This document shows positions 11,076 to 20,689 of a DNA stretch of 64,000 bases, one piece after another (within the stretch, counting starts at the first letter, position 1; every line of letters starts with the position of its first letter). The position numbers and the translations under genes were made by a program. The stretch covers positions 3,810,501-3,874,500 of the forward strand of contig NC_080671.1 of the NCBI RefSeq assembly GCF_030247195.1, written 5' to 3'. The notes beneath the pieces are model-generated. The model worked only from the letters and a program-made list of their open reading frames with translations, did not search any database and was not told the origin of the DNA. Source of the stretch: Topomyia yanbarensis. Taxonomy: Eukaryota; Arthropoda; Insecta; Diptera; Culicidae.

Positions 11076-13977
11076 TGTACCTGATCTGTCCTCCAACAAC
11101 ATCGAGGTTTACTACCAGAATGTTGGTGGCCTAAATTCATCAACGGACAGCTATTTGCTCGCGACCACGGGTTGCTGTTACGACGTTATCGCCTTGACCG
11201 AGACGTGGCTCGACAACTGTACTCTGTCTCGCCAGGTCTTTGGTTCAACATTCGATGTCTACCGCTGTGACCGTAATGCCCTCAACAGCCACAAGACATC
11301 AGGCGGTGGTGTGCTTATCGCCGTTCGGCGTGGTATAAAAGCCCGAGTGATCAACGATGACCGGTGGGCGAGCTCCGAGCAAGTGTGGATATCAGTGAAA
11401 CTTGCCGATCGCAATCTGTTCCTGTGTGTTGTGTATTTTCCACCTGACAGAATTCGTGATTCCAGCCTGATCGATGTACATCTTTCCTCCGTTTCTTTTA
11501 TCGCCTCGATCGCCGCCCCGTCTGATGATATCGTTATACTGGGCGACTTCAACTTACCTGGCTTGACGTGGTGCCAAGCAAGTAATGGTTTTCTACGATT
11601 GGATATCGAAAAATCTGCGCTTATTAACAATGCCAGTTGTATTTTGGACAACTACAGCAGCGCAACTCTTCGGCAAATTAATAATGTCACCAACGAGAAT
11701 GGACGTACATTGGACCTCTGCTTTGTAAGTGCCCGGGACTGCGCTCCGTACTGCTGCACTGCACCGACTCCTTTAGTCAAGCAGGTGCGTCATCATCCCC
11801 CACTACATCTTGTATTCGCTGGTAACTTAGGAGTGAATTTTGAAGACGTCTCAAGCTCTATCGTCTACGATTTTAAAAACGCTGACTACGACAGCATCGT
11901 TAGCACGCTGTTGGATATAAACTGGGACGAAAATATTAACAATGACGACGCGAACGAAGCAGCGATGACGTTTTCTAGTATTCTTAACTACCTTATCGAC
12001 CGCCATGTACCAAAACGAACAATTAGTACCGATGAACACCCTCCCTGGCAATCAACCGTCCTAAGACGTTTAAAATCTGCCAAACGAGCTGCATTTAAAA
12101 AATTCTCGAAGCATAAGACACTTGCATTACGAAATCACTACTTTCAACTCAACCACGAATACAAACAACAAAGCAGACGCGCCTTTTTTAGACACCAGCG
12201 AAACGTCGAGCGTCAACTGAAATCCAAGCCCAAGTCGTTCTGGAAGTATGTTAACGAGCAGCGAAAGGAATCCGGTTTGCCATCTTGTATGTCGTTTAAT
12301 GGAGTTTTAGGCACCGACACTAAGGAAATTTGCCAACTGTTCTCCGACAAATTTTCAAGCGTTTTTTCCAACGAGCGCTTGCCACCACAACAAGTCGCTG
12401 CCGCCGCTAATTTAACTCCTTCTCTAGGACGAACCATCAACCGAATTTGTGTCGATAATTCTGCCATTCTTGCAGCAAATGCCAAACTGAAAGCATCTTG
12501 TTCCCCAGGTCCAGATGGCGTTCCCTCGATTTTTGTCAAAAAGTGCATCAGCGGGCTTCTTGAACCACTTCGGCGAGTCTTCGAGCTATCACTCACTACT
12601 GGTACATTCCCTACCTGCTGGAAAGCAGCGCACATGTTTCCAGTTCATAAAAAAGGAAACAAATCGAACATTGACAATTATCGGGGAATCTCGTGTTTAA
12701 GTGCTGTATCAAAACTGTTCGAGCTGGTTGTGTTAGATCCTATTTTCTTTCACTGCAAACACTACATTGCAGATGACCAACACGGTTTCATGCCTAAACG
12801 ATCGACAACGACAAACCTGCTCTCGTTCACAACATATGTAATGGATGGATTCGCTGACGGATTGCAAACTGATGCTATTTATATGGATCTATCTGCGGCC
12901 TTCGACAAAATCATCCATGATATCGCAATAGCGAAGCTGGACAAACTCGGCATTCATGGACAACTTCTGCGCTGGTTTCGTTCCTACCTCGATGGAAGGC
13001 AACTCCAAATCAGCATTAAGGACTGTCTATCTGCACCATTCTTCGCTACATCCGGCATACCACAAGGAAGCCATCTCGGTCCAGTAATATTCCTCCTCTA
13101 CTTTAATGACGTCAATTTCACATTACAAGGACCCCGCCTTTCTTTCGCCGACGACATGAAAAATTTTCAACAAATACGGGATAAAACCGATGCCGAGCTT
13201 CTTCAGAGGGATCTGGACAGCTTTAGCACGTGGTGTGATCAAAACAGAATGGTTTTAAACCCGAGCAAATGCTCAATCGTTACGTTCACGCGGAAACGCC
13301 AACCGACTCAGTTTAACTACCATTTCTTCGGCTCGAGCATTCCAAGACACTCTCACATCAAAGATCTCGGAGTCATCATGGATTCGGCATTAACATTCAA
13401 ACCACATACGTCATACATCGTGGATAAGGCATCACGACAGCTTGGGTTCATCTTCCGAATAGCGAAAAACTTCAGGGACGTATATTGTCTTAAATCGCTT
13501 TACTGCGCGTTGGTCCGCTCAACGTTAGAATATTGTTCAGCTGTTTGGAATCCGTACTACCAGAACGGGATTGACAGAATCGAGGCTGTCCAACGCAGGT
13601 TCATACGCTTCGCCCTTCGTCATCTCCCATGGCGAAACAGATTTCAGCTGCCGAACTATGAAAACCGTTGCCAGCTTATACACCTCGATACACTCAGCAT
13701 TCGGAGGGACTGCTCTCGAGCCCTGTTCGTCTCGGACTTACTCTCTGCCAGAGTGGATTGTCCTACAATACTCGGACGTCTGGATCTTCAAGCCCGCGTT
13801 CGAGCTCTACGTAATAACTCCCTTCTGCGAGTTCCGTTCAGGAGAACCAACTATGGTTACCAGAGCGCTGTAACCGGACTCCAACGAATTTTTAACAGTG
13901 TGGCGACGGCCTTCGACTTCAACCGGACGCGGAATGCTATAAAAGCGAAAATGTTGTCAATTTTAAAATGTAATTAG
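10429..13977 (+). CDS. CR1 ORF2: endonuclease and reverse transcriptase
   Basis: An uninterrupted 1182-codon frame from ATG 10429. Residues 1-220 cover the tandem repeats and resemble no catalytic domain. An APE-type endonuclease follows (about 226-450) with YYQNVGGLN, ALTETWLD, GDFNLPGL and an HHPPL stretch at the place of the usual C-terminal catalytic histidine. The RT domain (about 690-960) has SPGPDGVP, DLSAAFDK, GIPQGSHLGP and a FADD active site near residue 906. No RNase H is present, as is normal for CR1. The protein nicks target DNA and reverse-transcribes element RNA there. ORF2 looks intact, but the copy as a whole carries a shifted ORF1. The start codon could instead lie downstream of the repeats. 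Confidence 0.88.
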   Translation: MEALDPPATVEPLPPAFISRPGPVCVGGERVFQAAFLGKYNRNCNDTTVEPIHASSSSYESRRKLLPPRSCSPHSAIGFQRILGGTAVGTMEALDPPATVEHLQPAIISRPGPVCGMGERVFQPAANGKYTSVPNTSSADVFFASSFLPFAPTSCYQMPTISLDDDDSRILRRDAVDSGCLESLTTVDQATVNRSDTVREIDERIFLHGNMASLSAVPDLSSNNIEVYYQNVGGLNSSTDSYLLATTGCCYDVIALTETWLDNCTLSRQVFGSTFDVYRCDRNALNSHKTSGGGVLIAVRRGIKARVINDDRWASSEQVWISVKLADRNLFLCVVYFPPDRIRDSSLIDVHLSSVSFIASIAAPSDDIVILGDFNLPGLTWCQASNGFLRLDIEKSALINNASCILDNYSSATLRQINNVTNENGRTLDLCFVSARDCAPYCCTAPTPLVKQVRHHPPLHLVFAGNLGVNFEDVSSSIVYDFKNADYDSIVSTLLDINWDENINNDDANEAAMTFSSILNYLIDRHVPKRTISTDEHPPWQSTVLRRLKSAKRAAFKKFSKHKTLALRNHYFQLNHEYKQQSRRAFFRHQRNVERQLKSKPKSFWKYVNEQRKESGLPSCMSFNGVLGTDTKEICQLFSDKFSSVFSNERLPPQQVAAAANLTPSLGRTINRICVDNSAILAANAKLKASCSPGPDGVPSIFVKKCISGLLEPLRRVFELSLTTGTFPTCWKAAHMFPVHKKGNKSNIDNYRGISCLSAVSKLFELVVLDPIFFHCKHYIADDQHGFMPKRSTTTNLLSFTTYVMDGFADGLQTDAIYMDLSAAFDKIIHDIAIAKLDKLGIHGQLLRWFRSYLDGRQLQISIKDCLSAPFFATSGIPQGSHLGPVIFLLYFNDVNFTLQGPRLSFADDMKNFQQIRDKTDAELLQRDLDSFSTWCDQNRMVLNPSKCSIVTFTRKRQPTQFNYHFFGSSIPRHSHIKDLGVIMDSALTFKPHTSYIVDKASRQLGFIFRIAKNFRDVYCLKSLYCALVRSTLEYCSAVWNPYYQNGIDRIEAVQRRFIRFALRHLPWRNRFQLPNYENRCQLIHLDTLSIRRDCSRALFVSDLLSARVDCPTILGRLDLQARVRALRNNSLLRVPFRRTNYGYQSAVTGLQRIFNSVATAFDFNRTRNAIKAKMLSILKCN

Positions 13978-14770
13978 TTTAAGCAACCACCATTGGGGCC
14001 AAGTGGCTTGTTGGTGAAGGTAATAAACATAAACATAAACATAAACAACGAGCTCTGCACTAAGTGGAATCTCTGGTTGAAAGTCACATGAGATTTTTGG
14101 TGATCCTGGAAGCACCGAAAACTCCTTGACTTGTCTCAAATTTGTAAGATCAAGAATTGTTTACTTTGGCTTTTTGTCAGTGCTTGCTCGAGCTGTCATA
14201 TTTGATGGCCTCTAAAGAGCATTTAAGCTTTTGTAAGGAATCTCATCTTCCTATAATTTTTGGTAGCAGTAAAAAAGTCCCCACATAAGGATCATCAGAA
14301 TCACACTCCTTTTAATATTTCTGCAAAAGAGTACTCAGAGCGCTTTTTAAGGGAATGCTTCAGATTCCTCGGACTATAAACAGCGTGGCATGTTTGAAAG
14401 AATACATCATTTTGTCCTGTCCAGTGCGACTGCCATTCAAAAATTTTGCTCGCCAGAAATAGCCAACTACGTGCTTCAGTAGGTCCACGCATGACAAACT
14501 CGAATCGGTAACTGCACCGTCGATCTAAACGTTGTGAGCGGGCATGTAGACACGATAGTTCCCCATAAAAGGCTTGTCACCGTAACGTAGTTTGCTGGCT
14601 TCAATCAGAATAACACAATTCCGAACTTATCTGGGCACACTTTCGAGAAAACTGTCACGATGGATATTTCTGCGTCAGTACTTTCGAAATATTTAGCGGA
14701 TTGTCTATGATCGAAAATGATCAGAGTTCAATGTGTATGATTTGAACGGGAAGTCAGTGTCTGATACTAG

Positions 14771-16525
14771 GGGAAGATCGCTCTAGAAATGTACATCAAA
14801 CTGCATAGAATTAAAAAAAATGTATTATGTTTATAATTATGTCTCATTGAGCTAAAATTTTACAGCCTCTTGAGTTTCCATGAAATGAGCGACAGTTAAA
14901 CACGAACAAACGGTGGTCAAATGTTTTGGAAATAGGCTTTTTAAGAAATTCACCAATTTTCAAGTATCGGAAGTAAATCAGCCTTATTCAGCATTACGAC
15001 GGATCTTTTTTTTCGTACGAATGAGATTTGTATTATAAATAACGATATCAAAAGTAAGCGGGAGTCAGAATCGATCGAACCACATTCGTCTGAAAAATCC
15101 GGGAGGCAATAAATCGTCAGCTCAATAAACTGATCCACACATCCAGTCTTGCGGAACGATCCGTCGCCATCAAGTATTTCCCAAAGTCTTCCGAAAAAAA
15201 TGCTCCATCCGTAACCTTCGAACATCTGACTTTGAATGATATTAGAGACAAATATGCATCGAACTCATAGGTTAAATTTCACAGAACTATAGTATTTGTT
15301 GCGCTTCATATTGATTTCTTGCCGGTTAGATTGGTTAGACAAATGCCGCAAAGGGCGCGAGACTGAAACTCCGCCAAGGGCACCCGAAGGTCACGCTACG
15401 GCTTTGGTTAGCATACGCCACATACAAACGCACACGTGATCGAACACGTTAACGTACGGACGCTCGAGCCCTTCGCGATGATAAACGCGATCACGAAGTC
15501 CCTACGTTCGCACATATCTGAACCGTACAATGAATAGCACATTCAGAATCATGGTCCGCTGCAATTGGCTTTAAGCAATGTTTTAGTGGGTGACATTTTC
15601 CGTTTCGTCTGCAATTGTAGTGAGCGATTCTAACGGGGAACCACACACTCAATTCAGTTCTGTAACTTTCGCACAGCTGAACAGTCAGTAAAATTTTTCA
15701 ACGTCACTTCTACAGAGATATCGGTAAAGGATTCTGCTACTCCAGTAGGACAACTCTCGAAAAAAACGACAATCCGATCATTTACGACAAACAGTAAGAT
15801 TCAAGTGGAAATAATTTCCTACATCAGTTTCCAGACCATTCTTTCGAAATATTGTAAATGTTGGTTATATGTCCAATACACCAATTTATTAATCATTTTC
15901 AATGTTATAATTCAGTGTTATTCTTCCGACGCTACTACATCTGGCATATATCAGTTAAAAACTTGCTGAATGGTACGAGAAAGTTTAGGTATAATTACGA
16001 ATCTTTATTTAACAAGAATAAAATTCTTTTTTTCGATTTCTTTACTCACTATTGGCAATGGTTCGAGTTTATCTAGAATTACGTTCAAATTTGAGCTTAG
16101 CATGCGATTTGATGACTAACGATATAATATTCAGTAGTATTTATTTAGTGGAATGATTAGATTTCATAAATGCGTATGGATAGAAGTCTAACATGTATAT
16201 ATTTAGAAGCGCTACCGCGTCTTCCTACAGCAACATTTGAATAGACATGATAAAATGGTCGAGCGATACGTTTTTTTCTGCATTGACTCATCTACAACTA
16301 ATTTAACAGCCAAGAGTAGTGTAACAAATAAGTTTCGTCTTTTTGCTATTACATGCTAAATTTTCGGTTTTAGTATTTTGCACTTTCCAAGAGAAAAAAA
16401 AAACATTTACCCAATGACTAACGATATCGAATTATGGGAAATCCTTACGAGCTCTGCCTTTCTAGCATCTAGAAACAAGACAGCGATGACACATTCCGTC
16501 CAATGTTTTGCGGACAAACCAGAAT
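14771..16525. other. Intergenic and probable Zyx 3' flank
   Basis: No gene recognised. AATAAA on the minus strand (TTTATT at about 16140) may serve as a poly(A) signal for zyxin, which would give a 3' UTR of roughly 400 bases. The rest is AT-rich with no bounded repeat identified. Confidence 0.35.
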
Positions 16526-18292
16526 TTACAACTCGGTCGTCATGTGACTGGTCAACGCCTGGACCCGTTTGGCGTTGCAGCTCTTACAGAGGATGTGATC
16601 ATCTAACGGATAGCAACCGCGTCCTTCCGCTTCCGAAGACAACAGCAGGCCACAATCTTCGCACTTGTAGCAGTTGATGTGAAAACTGCGATCCAAAGCA
16701 ACAACGCGAATTGTTTCGTCCTGACCCGGCTCTGGCATGATTGGCATGTTGCAAACGCAGCATCGTGGTGCAAACTTTTTGTGAAAATCTTCGATGCAAT
16801 GGATTTGATTGGTTGCATCCACGGTAAACGGAATCCCATCCAGGGATTTGCCACAAATGATACAGGTGAAGCATTGGGGATGATACGGTTTTCCTGTGGC
16901 TCGCAGAATCCGCTCTAGAATGGGTTTCAAACAAACCGAACATTTCTCCAACGTGTTCAGATAGTCTTCTTCGCAATACGGTTGGCCATCCAACGCATAA
17001 AACGGTTTGCCCTGCAGATTGATCTGACACTGGTGACAAGTGAAGCAAGAAATGTGGTAAACTTGATCCATCGCCGTACAACCGTTATTTTCACCAATTA
17101 CTCGTTCACCACACTTTACACACGTTCCAAACGAATCCGGATCCTGAACGTTGTCCATAGACTGCACCAACAAATCAGTTAAAGTGTCCACTTCGGATTC
17201 TTTCGGAGCATGATTACGATGAGGAATCTGATTTGAAGCGTTAGTGATCAGGCTATCGTTGGGACTATTTATGCCACGTGAGTTTACATATGGTGTGTAA
17301 AGTGAATAATTAGATCTACCAGACATTTGGCTGCTGGGACGAGGATTGATAGGTTCGTAGATCGATTCATACGTAGTAGAACCCTGGGAACTCATACCAT
17401 AGGTACCATACAGCGATTGATGATGCATGTTGTTAGCATAAATCTGATTATTCGGAGCCAAATTACTGTAGGTCTGTCCTACAGCTCCTGGTCCAACCAT
17501 GTTGTAAGTTGGTTGTGGCTGGCACCCAATCGAGGGCGGATCAGTCGCTCGCCGTAGCTCACTGTACGACGAACTAACTGGACTAGGAGGTGGAGGAAAT
17601 TCATCATCATTTTCTTCCAAGGACAGCTCATTTAACGACAATTGGGCCTGCACATCTTGAGCCGGTGGAGGCGGAAGCTCATCAGATATTTGCCTTTGTA
17701 TAAACGGCTTCTTTTGTCCGGCACCATGAACAATGTTACTGTAAATTAAACCATCTCCGTTCTTCGGTCCTCCTGGAACATTAGCGTACGTTACATCTCC
17801 TTCATAGTAGCGCGGAGCAGTATTTTCATATACAGCCCCATCCGCCTGTCCTCGTTGTTGCATTTTAATATGCATCATTCGCTTGTGATGTTCCAACGCT
17901 TCCTTTTGTTGCTGTAGCTCAACAGCATTATCCAATGTCACCTTGCGGTCACCCATCTTCCCAGTAGTTCCAGCTCCAAATGACGTATTGGTATAAGCAT
18001 GCTCTTCCAAACCAGATTGGCCGGTTTGACCTTGAAGTAGTGTCGAATAAGACGGCTCGATGTACTGTTTAACGTGGGAACTTTTTGGAACCTGCGGGGG
18101 CACCGTCGAGGGTGAAGGTTTTTTCGGTTTTGGTGGGACGGCGGGTCCTTTCCGGCCCATCATTACCATACCGGGAACACCGACCCCGTCCGGACCACTG
18201 TCCGGGAGTGTTCCATACTGCGGTTGTTGTTGTTGGTGGTCATTTGGTGACCTCAGCGACCGATGGACGTGCTGCGAGTTTATATCTTCCAT
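16526..18292 (-). CDS. Zyx: Zyxin-family LIM protein
   Basis: Encodes 588 residues in one uninterrupted coding exon. The last 200 residues hold three LIM domains (about 391-443, 451-503, 511-572), starting CVKCGERV, CSVCLKPI and CCVCNMPI, with the zinc-binding Cys/His pattern intact and a short tail ending in TTEL. The N-terminal part is long, proline-, tyrosine- and glutamine-rich, with DELPPPP and DEFPPPP acidic-proline motifs of the type that bind Ena/VASP proteins. Zyxin/LPP/TRIP6 proteins act at focal adhesions and actin fibres and, in flies, in Hippo signalling. The frame extends 12 codons further upstream only by a TTG; the first ATG, at 18290-18292, gives MEDINSQHV and is chosen. Length is close to Drosophila zyxin. 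Assignment to zyxin rather than another family member rests on the three-LIM C-terminus and the proline motifs. Confidence 0.9.
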   Translation of the reverse strand: MEDINSQHVHRSLRSPNDHQQQQPQYGTLPDSGPDGVGVPGMVMMGRKGPAVPPKPKKPSPSTVPPQVPKSSHVKQYIEPSYSTLLQGQTGQSGLEEHAYTNTSFGAGTTGKMGDRKVTLDNAVELQQQKEALEHHKRMMHIKMQQRGQADGAVYENTAPRYYEGDVTYANVPGGPKNGDGLIYSNIVHGAGQKKPFIQRQISDELPPPPAQDVQAQLSLNELSLEENDDEFPPPPSPVSSSYSELRRATDPPSIGCQPQPTYNMVGPGAVGQTYSNLAPNNQIYANNMHHQSLYGTYGMSSQGSTTYESIYEPINPRPSSQMSGRSNYSLYTPYVNSRGINSPNDSLITNASNQIPHRNHAPKESEVDTLTDLLVQSMDNVQDPDSFGTCVKCGERVIGENNGCTAMDQVYHISCFTCHQCQINLQGKPFYALDGQPYCEEDYLNTLEKCSVCLKPILERILRATGKPYHPQCFTCIICGKSLDGIPFTVDATNQIHCIEDFHKKFAPRCCVCNMPIMPEPGQDETIRVVALDRSFHINCYKCEDCGLLLSSEAEGRGCYPLDDHILCKSCNAKRVQALTSHMTTEL

Positions 18293-18646
18293 TATCGTCA
18301 ATATTTGGCGAGAGTAGATTTGCGGCAACCGCTTTTACTTCGTGAATGAATCTAGAAATGTTTTGAGTCACTTCCGTTGTTTGTAGTAATTATAATGAAT
18401 CACACCCTTACCACTCATAAACTTGTGAGCTGTTGCAATTTTTATCAAAAGTGATCACTCTGCAAGATATTCCTTTTGTCTGGAAAGAACGAATGACATC
18501 ATTCTGACTTTTGTAAACAAAGCAGCAAAAACGTCGCAGCGAGGGGAAGGACAGGATACATTAACTACACTGAGAAAAAAAAACTATAATACGTGTGATC
18601 CGAATTTTCTGAATTTTGTTGTTTTTCGTCAAAACATTTATGACCA

Positions 18647-18814
18647 CCCAGTAAAGTTCAGTCTGAAATGAGCCGGAATTCCGGCTGGTTCCAATTAGTA
18701 TTCCGGCTCCAGTGACACAACCGATTTTATCTAGAATCGGTTGTGTCACTGGAGCCGGAATACTAGCAGGGACCAGCCAGAATCCCGGCACATTTCCGGC
18801 TGAACATTACTGGG
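18647..18814. mobile_element. Palindromic MITE, family A
   Basis: Nearly perfect palindrome of about 168 bp. The ends read CCCAGTAAAGTTCAG and, on the other strand, CCCAGTAATGTTCAG; the arms meet at an AATCGGTTGTGTCACTGGAG stretch, also present in inverted form. Other copies lie at 31498-32080 (interrupted) and 51961-52058. No coding capacity. It sits about 350 bp upstream of the Zyx start codon. Confidence 0.8.
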
Positions 18815-18880
18815 GTAGAGATCGGGTAGTAGGGGATTGATACACGGGGCATGTCATCTTACTACTTGCAGAAAACTTTA

Positions 18881-19292
18881 GGGCATGTTCAGGAGCGTTT
18901 TATTTTGTATAGGAGTTTCAAAGTAGAACTGGAACTGAAACATTCACATCCCCAGCAGTGCGTTTTGTTTTATAATTTCGAACAGTTTTGTTTTAAAATT
19001 TAAAACTGTTATACGACGCCGTTCTATTTGTTGCTGATTTTAAAACACGTTTAACTGTGTTTCAAATACATGCAAAGTTTTCAGCACAGACGCTTAGACC
19101 CGATAGACTGGGGAAAAATGAATTTGAATGCAGTAACGCTGAAGGCATGGCGAGACATGAATTTTAAACTGAATAGAACATCCGCTGAAACTGCTGCTGG
19201 GGACAGCGAGTTCTAGTTTTAAAATTTTCAGTTTTATTTTATAGAACTGTCAAAATTATGAATCTAGAACTAAAACACTCCTGAACATGCTC
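18881..19292. mobile_element. Harbinger-like MITE with TTA duplication
   Basis: Flanked by TTA at 18878-18880 and 19293-19295. The ends are GGGCATGTTCAGGAG and, inverted, GAGCATGTTCAGGAG. A 3-bp TTA duplication with G-rich ends is the signature of PIF/Harbinger elements. At 412 bp and without an open frame it is non-autonomous. Confidence 0.75.
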
Positions 19293-19858
19293 TTACCCGC
19301 TTGGAAGAAAAAAGGGCAGCCAGCAAAAATCCGTCAGGATTCCGGCAGCTGTCAAAATTATCAAAATGGCGCTGCCAGAATTCAGCTATACTCCTTCCAG
19401 TTATGGCAGGCAGATTCGCCTCACCGGTTCTGTTTTGTTTATCGTTGTTTCATTTTCGCCATATTTATATTTTTCCAAGAAGGATGGTTTTGACAGATGA
19501 AAAAATAGGAAGAAACAAAGATTTTGGTTTCAATCAAGGTAAGTAATATGAATTTCATGTCCACAGACATATTTTATTATAAATTTACATAAAATTAAGA
19601 AAAAATTAAAAAAAATACAAGCAAAACCTGAAGCGGTACAAAACCGGTCCTGCCGGTGCGTGCCTGGCAGAAATCCGGCAGAAAAAAAAACCGTTAATAA
19701 CCGTAAGGCGAAAAATTCTGCCAGAAACGGTTGTTGCATTTGAGCCGGCCGGCTGGGCAGCGCTCTGCCAGCCAGACCCCCAGAAATTCTGCCAGAGTTT
19801 TTATTTCGCTGCCGGCTATCTGGGGGGAATCCTGCCAGGCACGTCCGAGCGGGTAGGG
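19293..19858. mobile_element. Possible inverted-repeat element
   Basis: ACCCGCTTGGA near 19296 is mirrored by TCCGAGCGGGT near 19846, and both flanks are rich in CAGGATTC/CCGGCAG words. It abuts the Harbinger-like MITE directly. Boundaries and class are uncertain. Confidence 0.4.
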
Positions 19859-19906
19859 GTTTACTTTATGGACCAATAGGTCTGAGCCAAAAGTCATTAG
19901 AGAGAA

Positions 19907-19965
19907 AAAACTTTAGGGACGTATACTGTCAAAAATCGCTTTATTGCGCCTTGGTTGCTCAGCTC
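19907..19965 (+). pseudogene. Short CR1 ORF2 fragment
   Basis: About 60 bases match the CR1 ORF2 segment at about 13469-13527 (words CAGGGACGTATA-like and TCGCTTTA.TGCGC), corresponding to the post-RT region. The similarity ends abruptly on both sides, so it is an orphan fragment. Confidence 0.6.
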
Positions 19966-20689
19966 GGCGACATAGCGTAGACCTAAACGGAAACATCCAG
20001 CTTTTTACGTGCACAGTAAAAAAAACTTTACCCATTTTATGTATTCAAATTGTTCGGTCTTGAGATACAGCGAACTCAAAAAATAGCATGATCACTGGCA
20101 CTACCTAGCGGTAGAGTTGAAAACTGTTTGGTCTTCCACAGGCTGGCTCTTGATCTTCCGAACGGGTTTTCCGAAAATAACCCTATACATGATCGAGATC
20201 ACAAGATGTTTGAACGCAATGTTCTTTTGTAGAAATTTTCATTTCGCTTGTTTCATTTACGTGATTTTAACAATCTGTTTCAGATTTAATGGTGTCACTT
20301 TATGTGTGTGTATGAAAATGATTATATCTTGTCCAGGACATGTTTTCTGAGGAATACAAGGTGATAAATGTCTGCCACAAAATGATACATTAGATCCGTT
20401 TAGCTCCGAGCACCTATTCGGCTGATCGCAACGGTAAACTTCCGTGAAACATTTGGCTCCCGTTTCTGTCAGCCATTTAGTTCCTGTTTTCACGAGCTAT
20501 CCCAATGAGTCATTCATTCCACGGCGGCGGAATTTCTCTAGTAACCAATTGTTTGCTGCGTGAGTCATTTAGCTCCCAGTTATGTCGCAATCTACTCGGA
20601 TAGTCCATAAATCCTACTTAAAGGGCCAACCATTGTTTTCGCCTTTTGCTGTATTTTGGCTGCTAGTCAACACCAGCTGTTTTATGATG

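Larger units (their letters stand above)
9207..14047 (+). mobile_element. Near full-length CR1-clade non-LTR retrotransposon
   Basis: Two-ORF non-LTR element of about 4.8 kb: 5' leader (about 9207-9509), ORF1 with a PHD-like zinc finger, ORF2 with endonuclease and RT but no RNase H, and a 3' end made of short tandem ATAAAC repeats (about 14017-14046). The absence of an obvious long target duplication and the short-repeat tail fit the CR1 clade. The 5' limit is inferred from where similarity to the diverged segment stops, so it is uncertain by some tens of bases. Confidence 0.8.
9087..14770. repeat. Diverged segment, copy 2 (interrupted)
   Basis: Left part 9087-9206 and right part 14048-14770 match the flanks of the element in 2160-4140. 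The CR1 insertion lies at the point where, in copy 1, the fold-back element sits close by. Comparison of the copies helps set the outer limits of both insertions. Confidence 0.55.

Noticed and set aside
16599..17081. Second LIM-like minus-strand frame and other frames inside zyxin
   Set aside because: Shadow frames of the zyxin LIM region.
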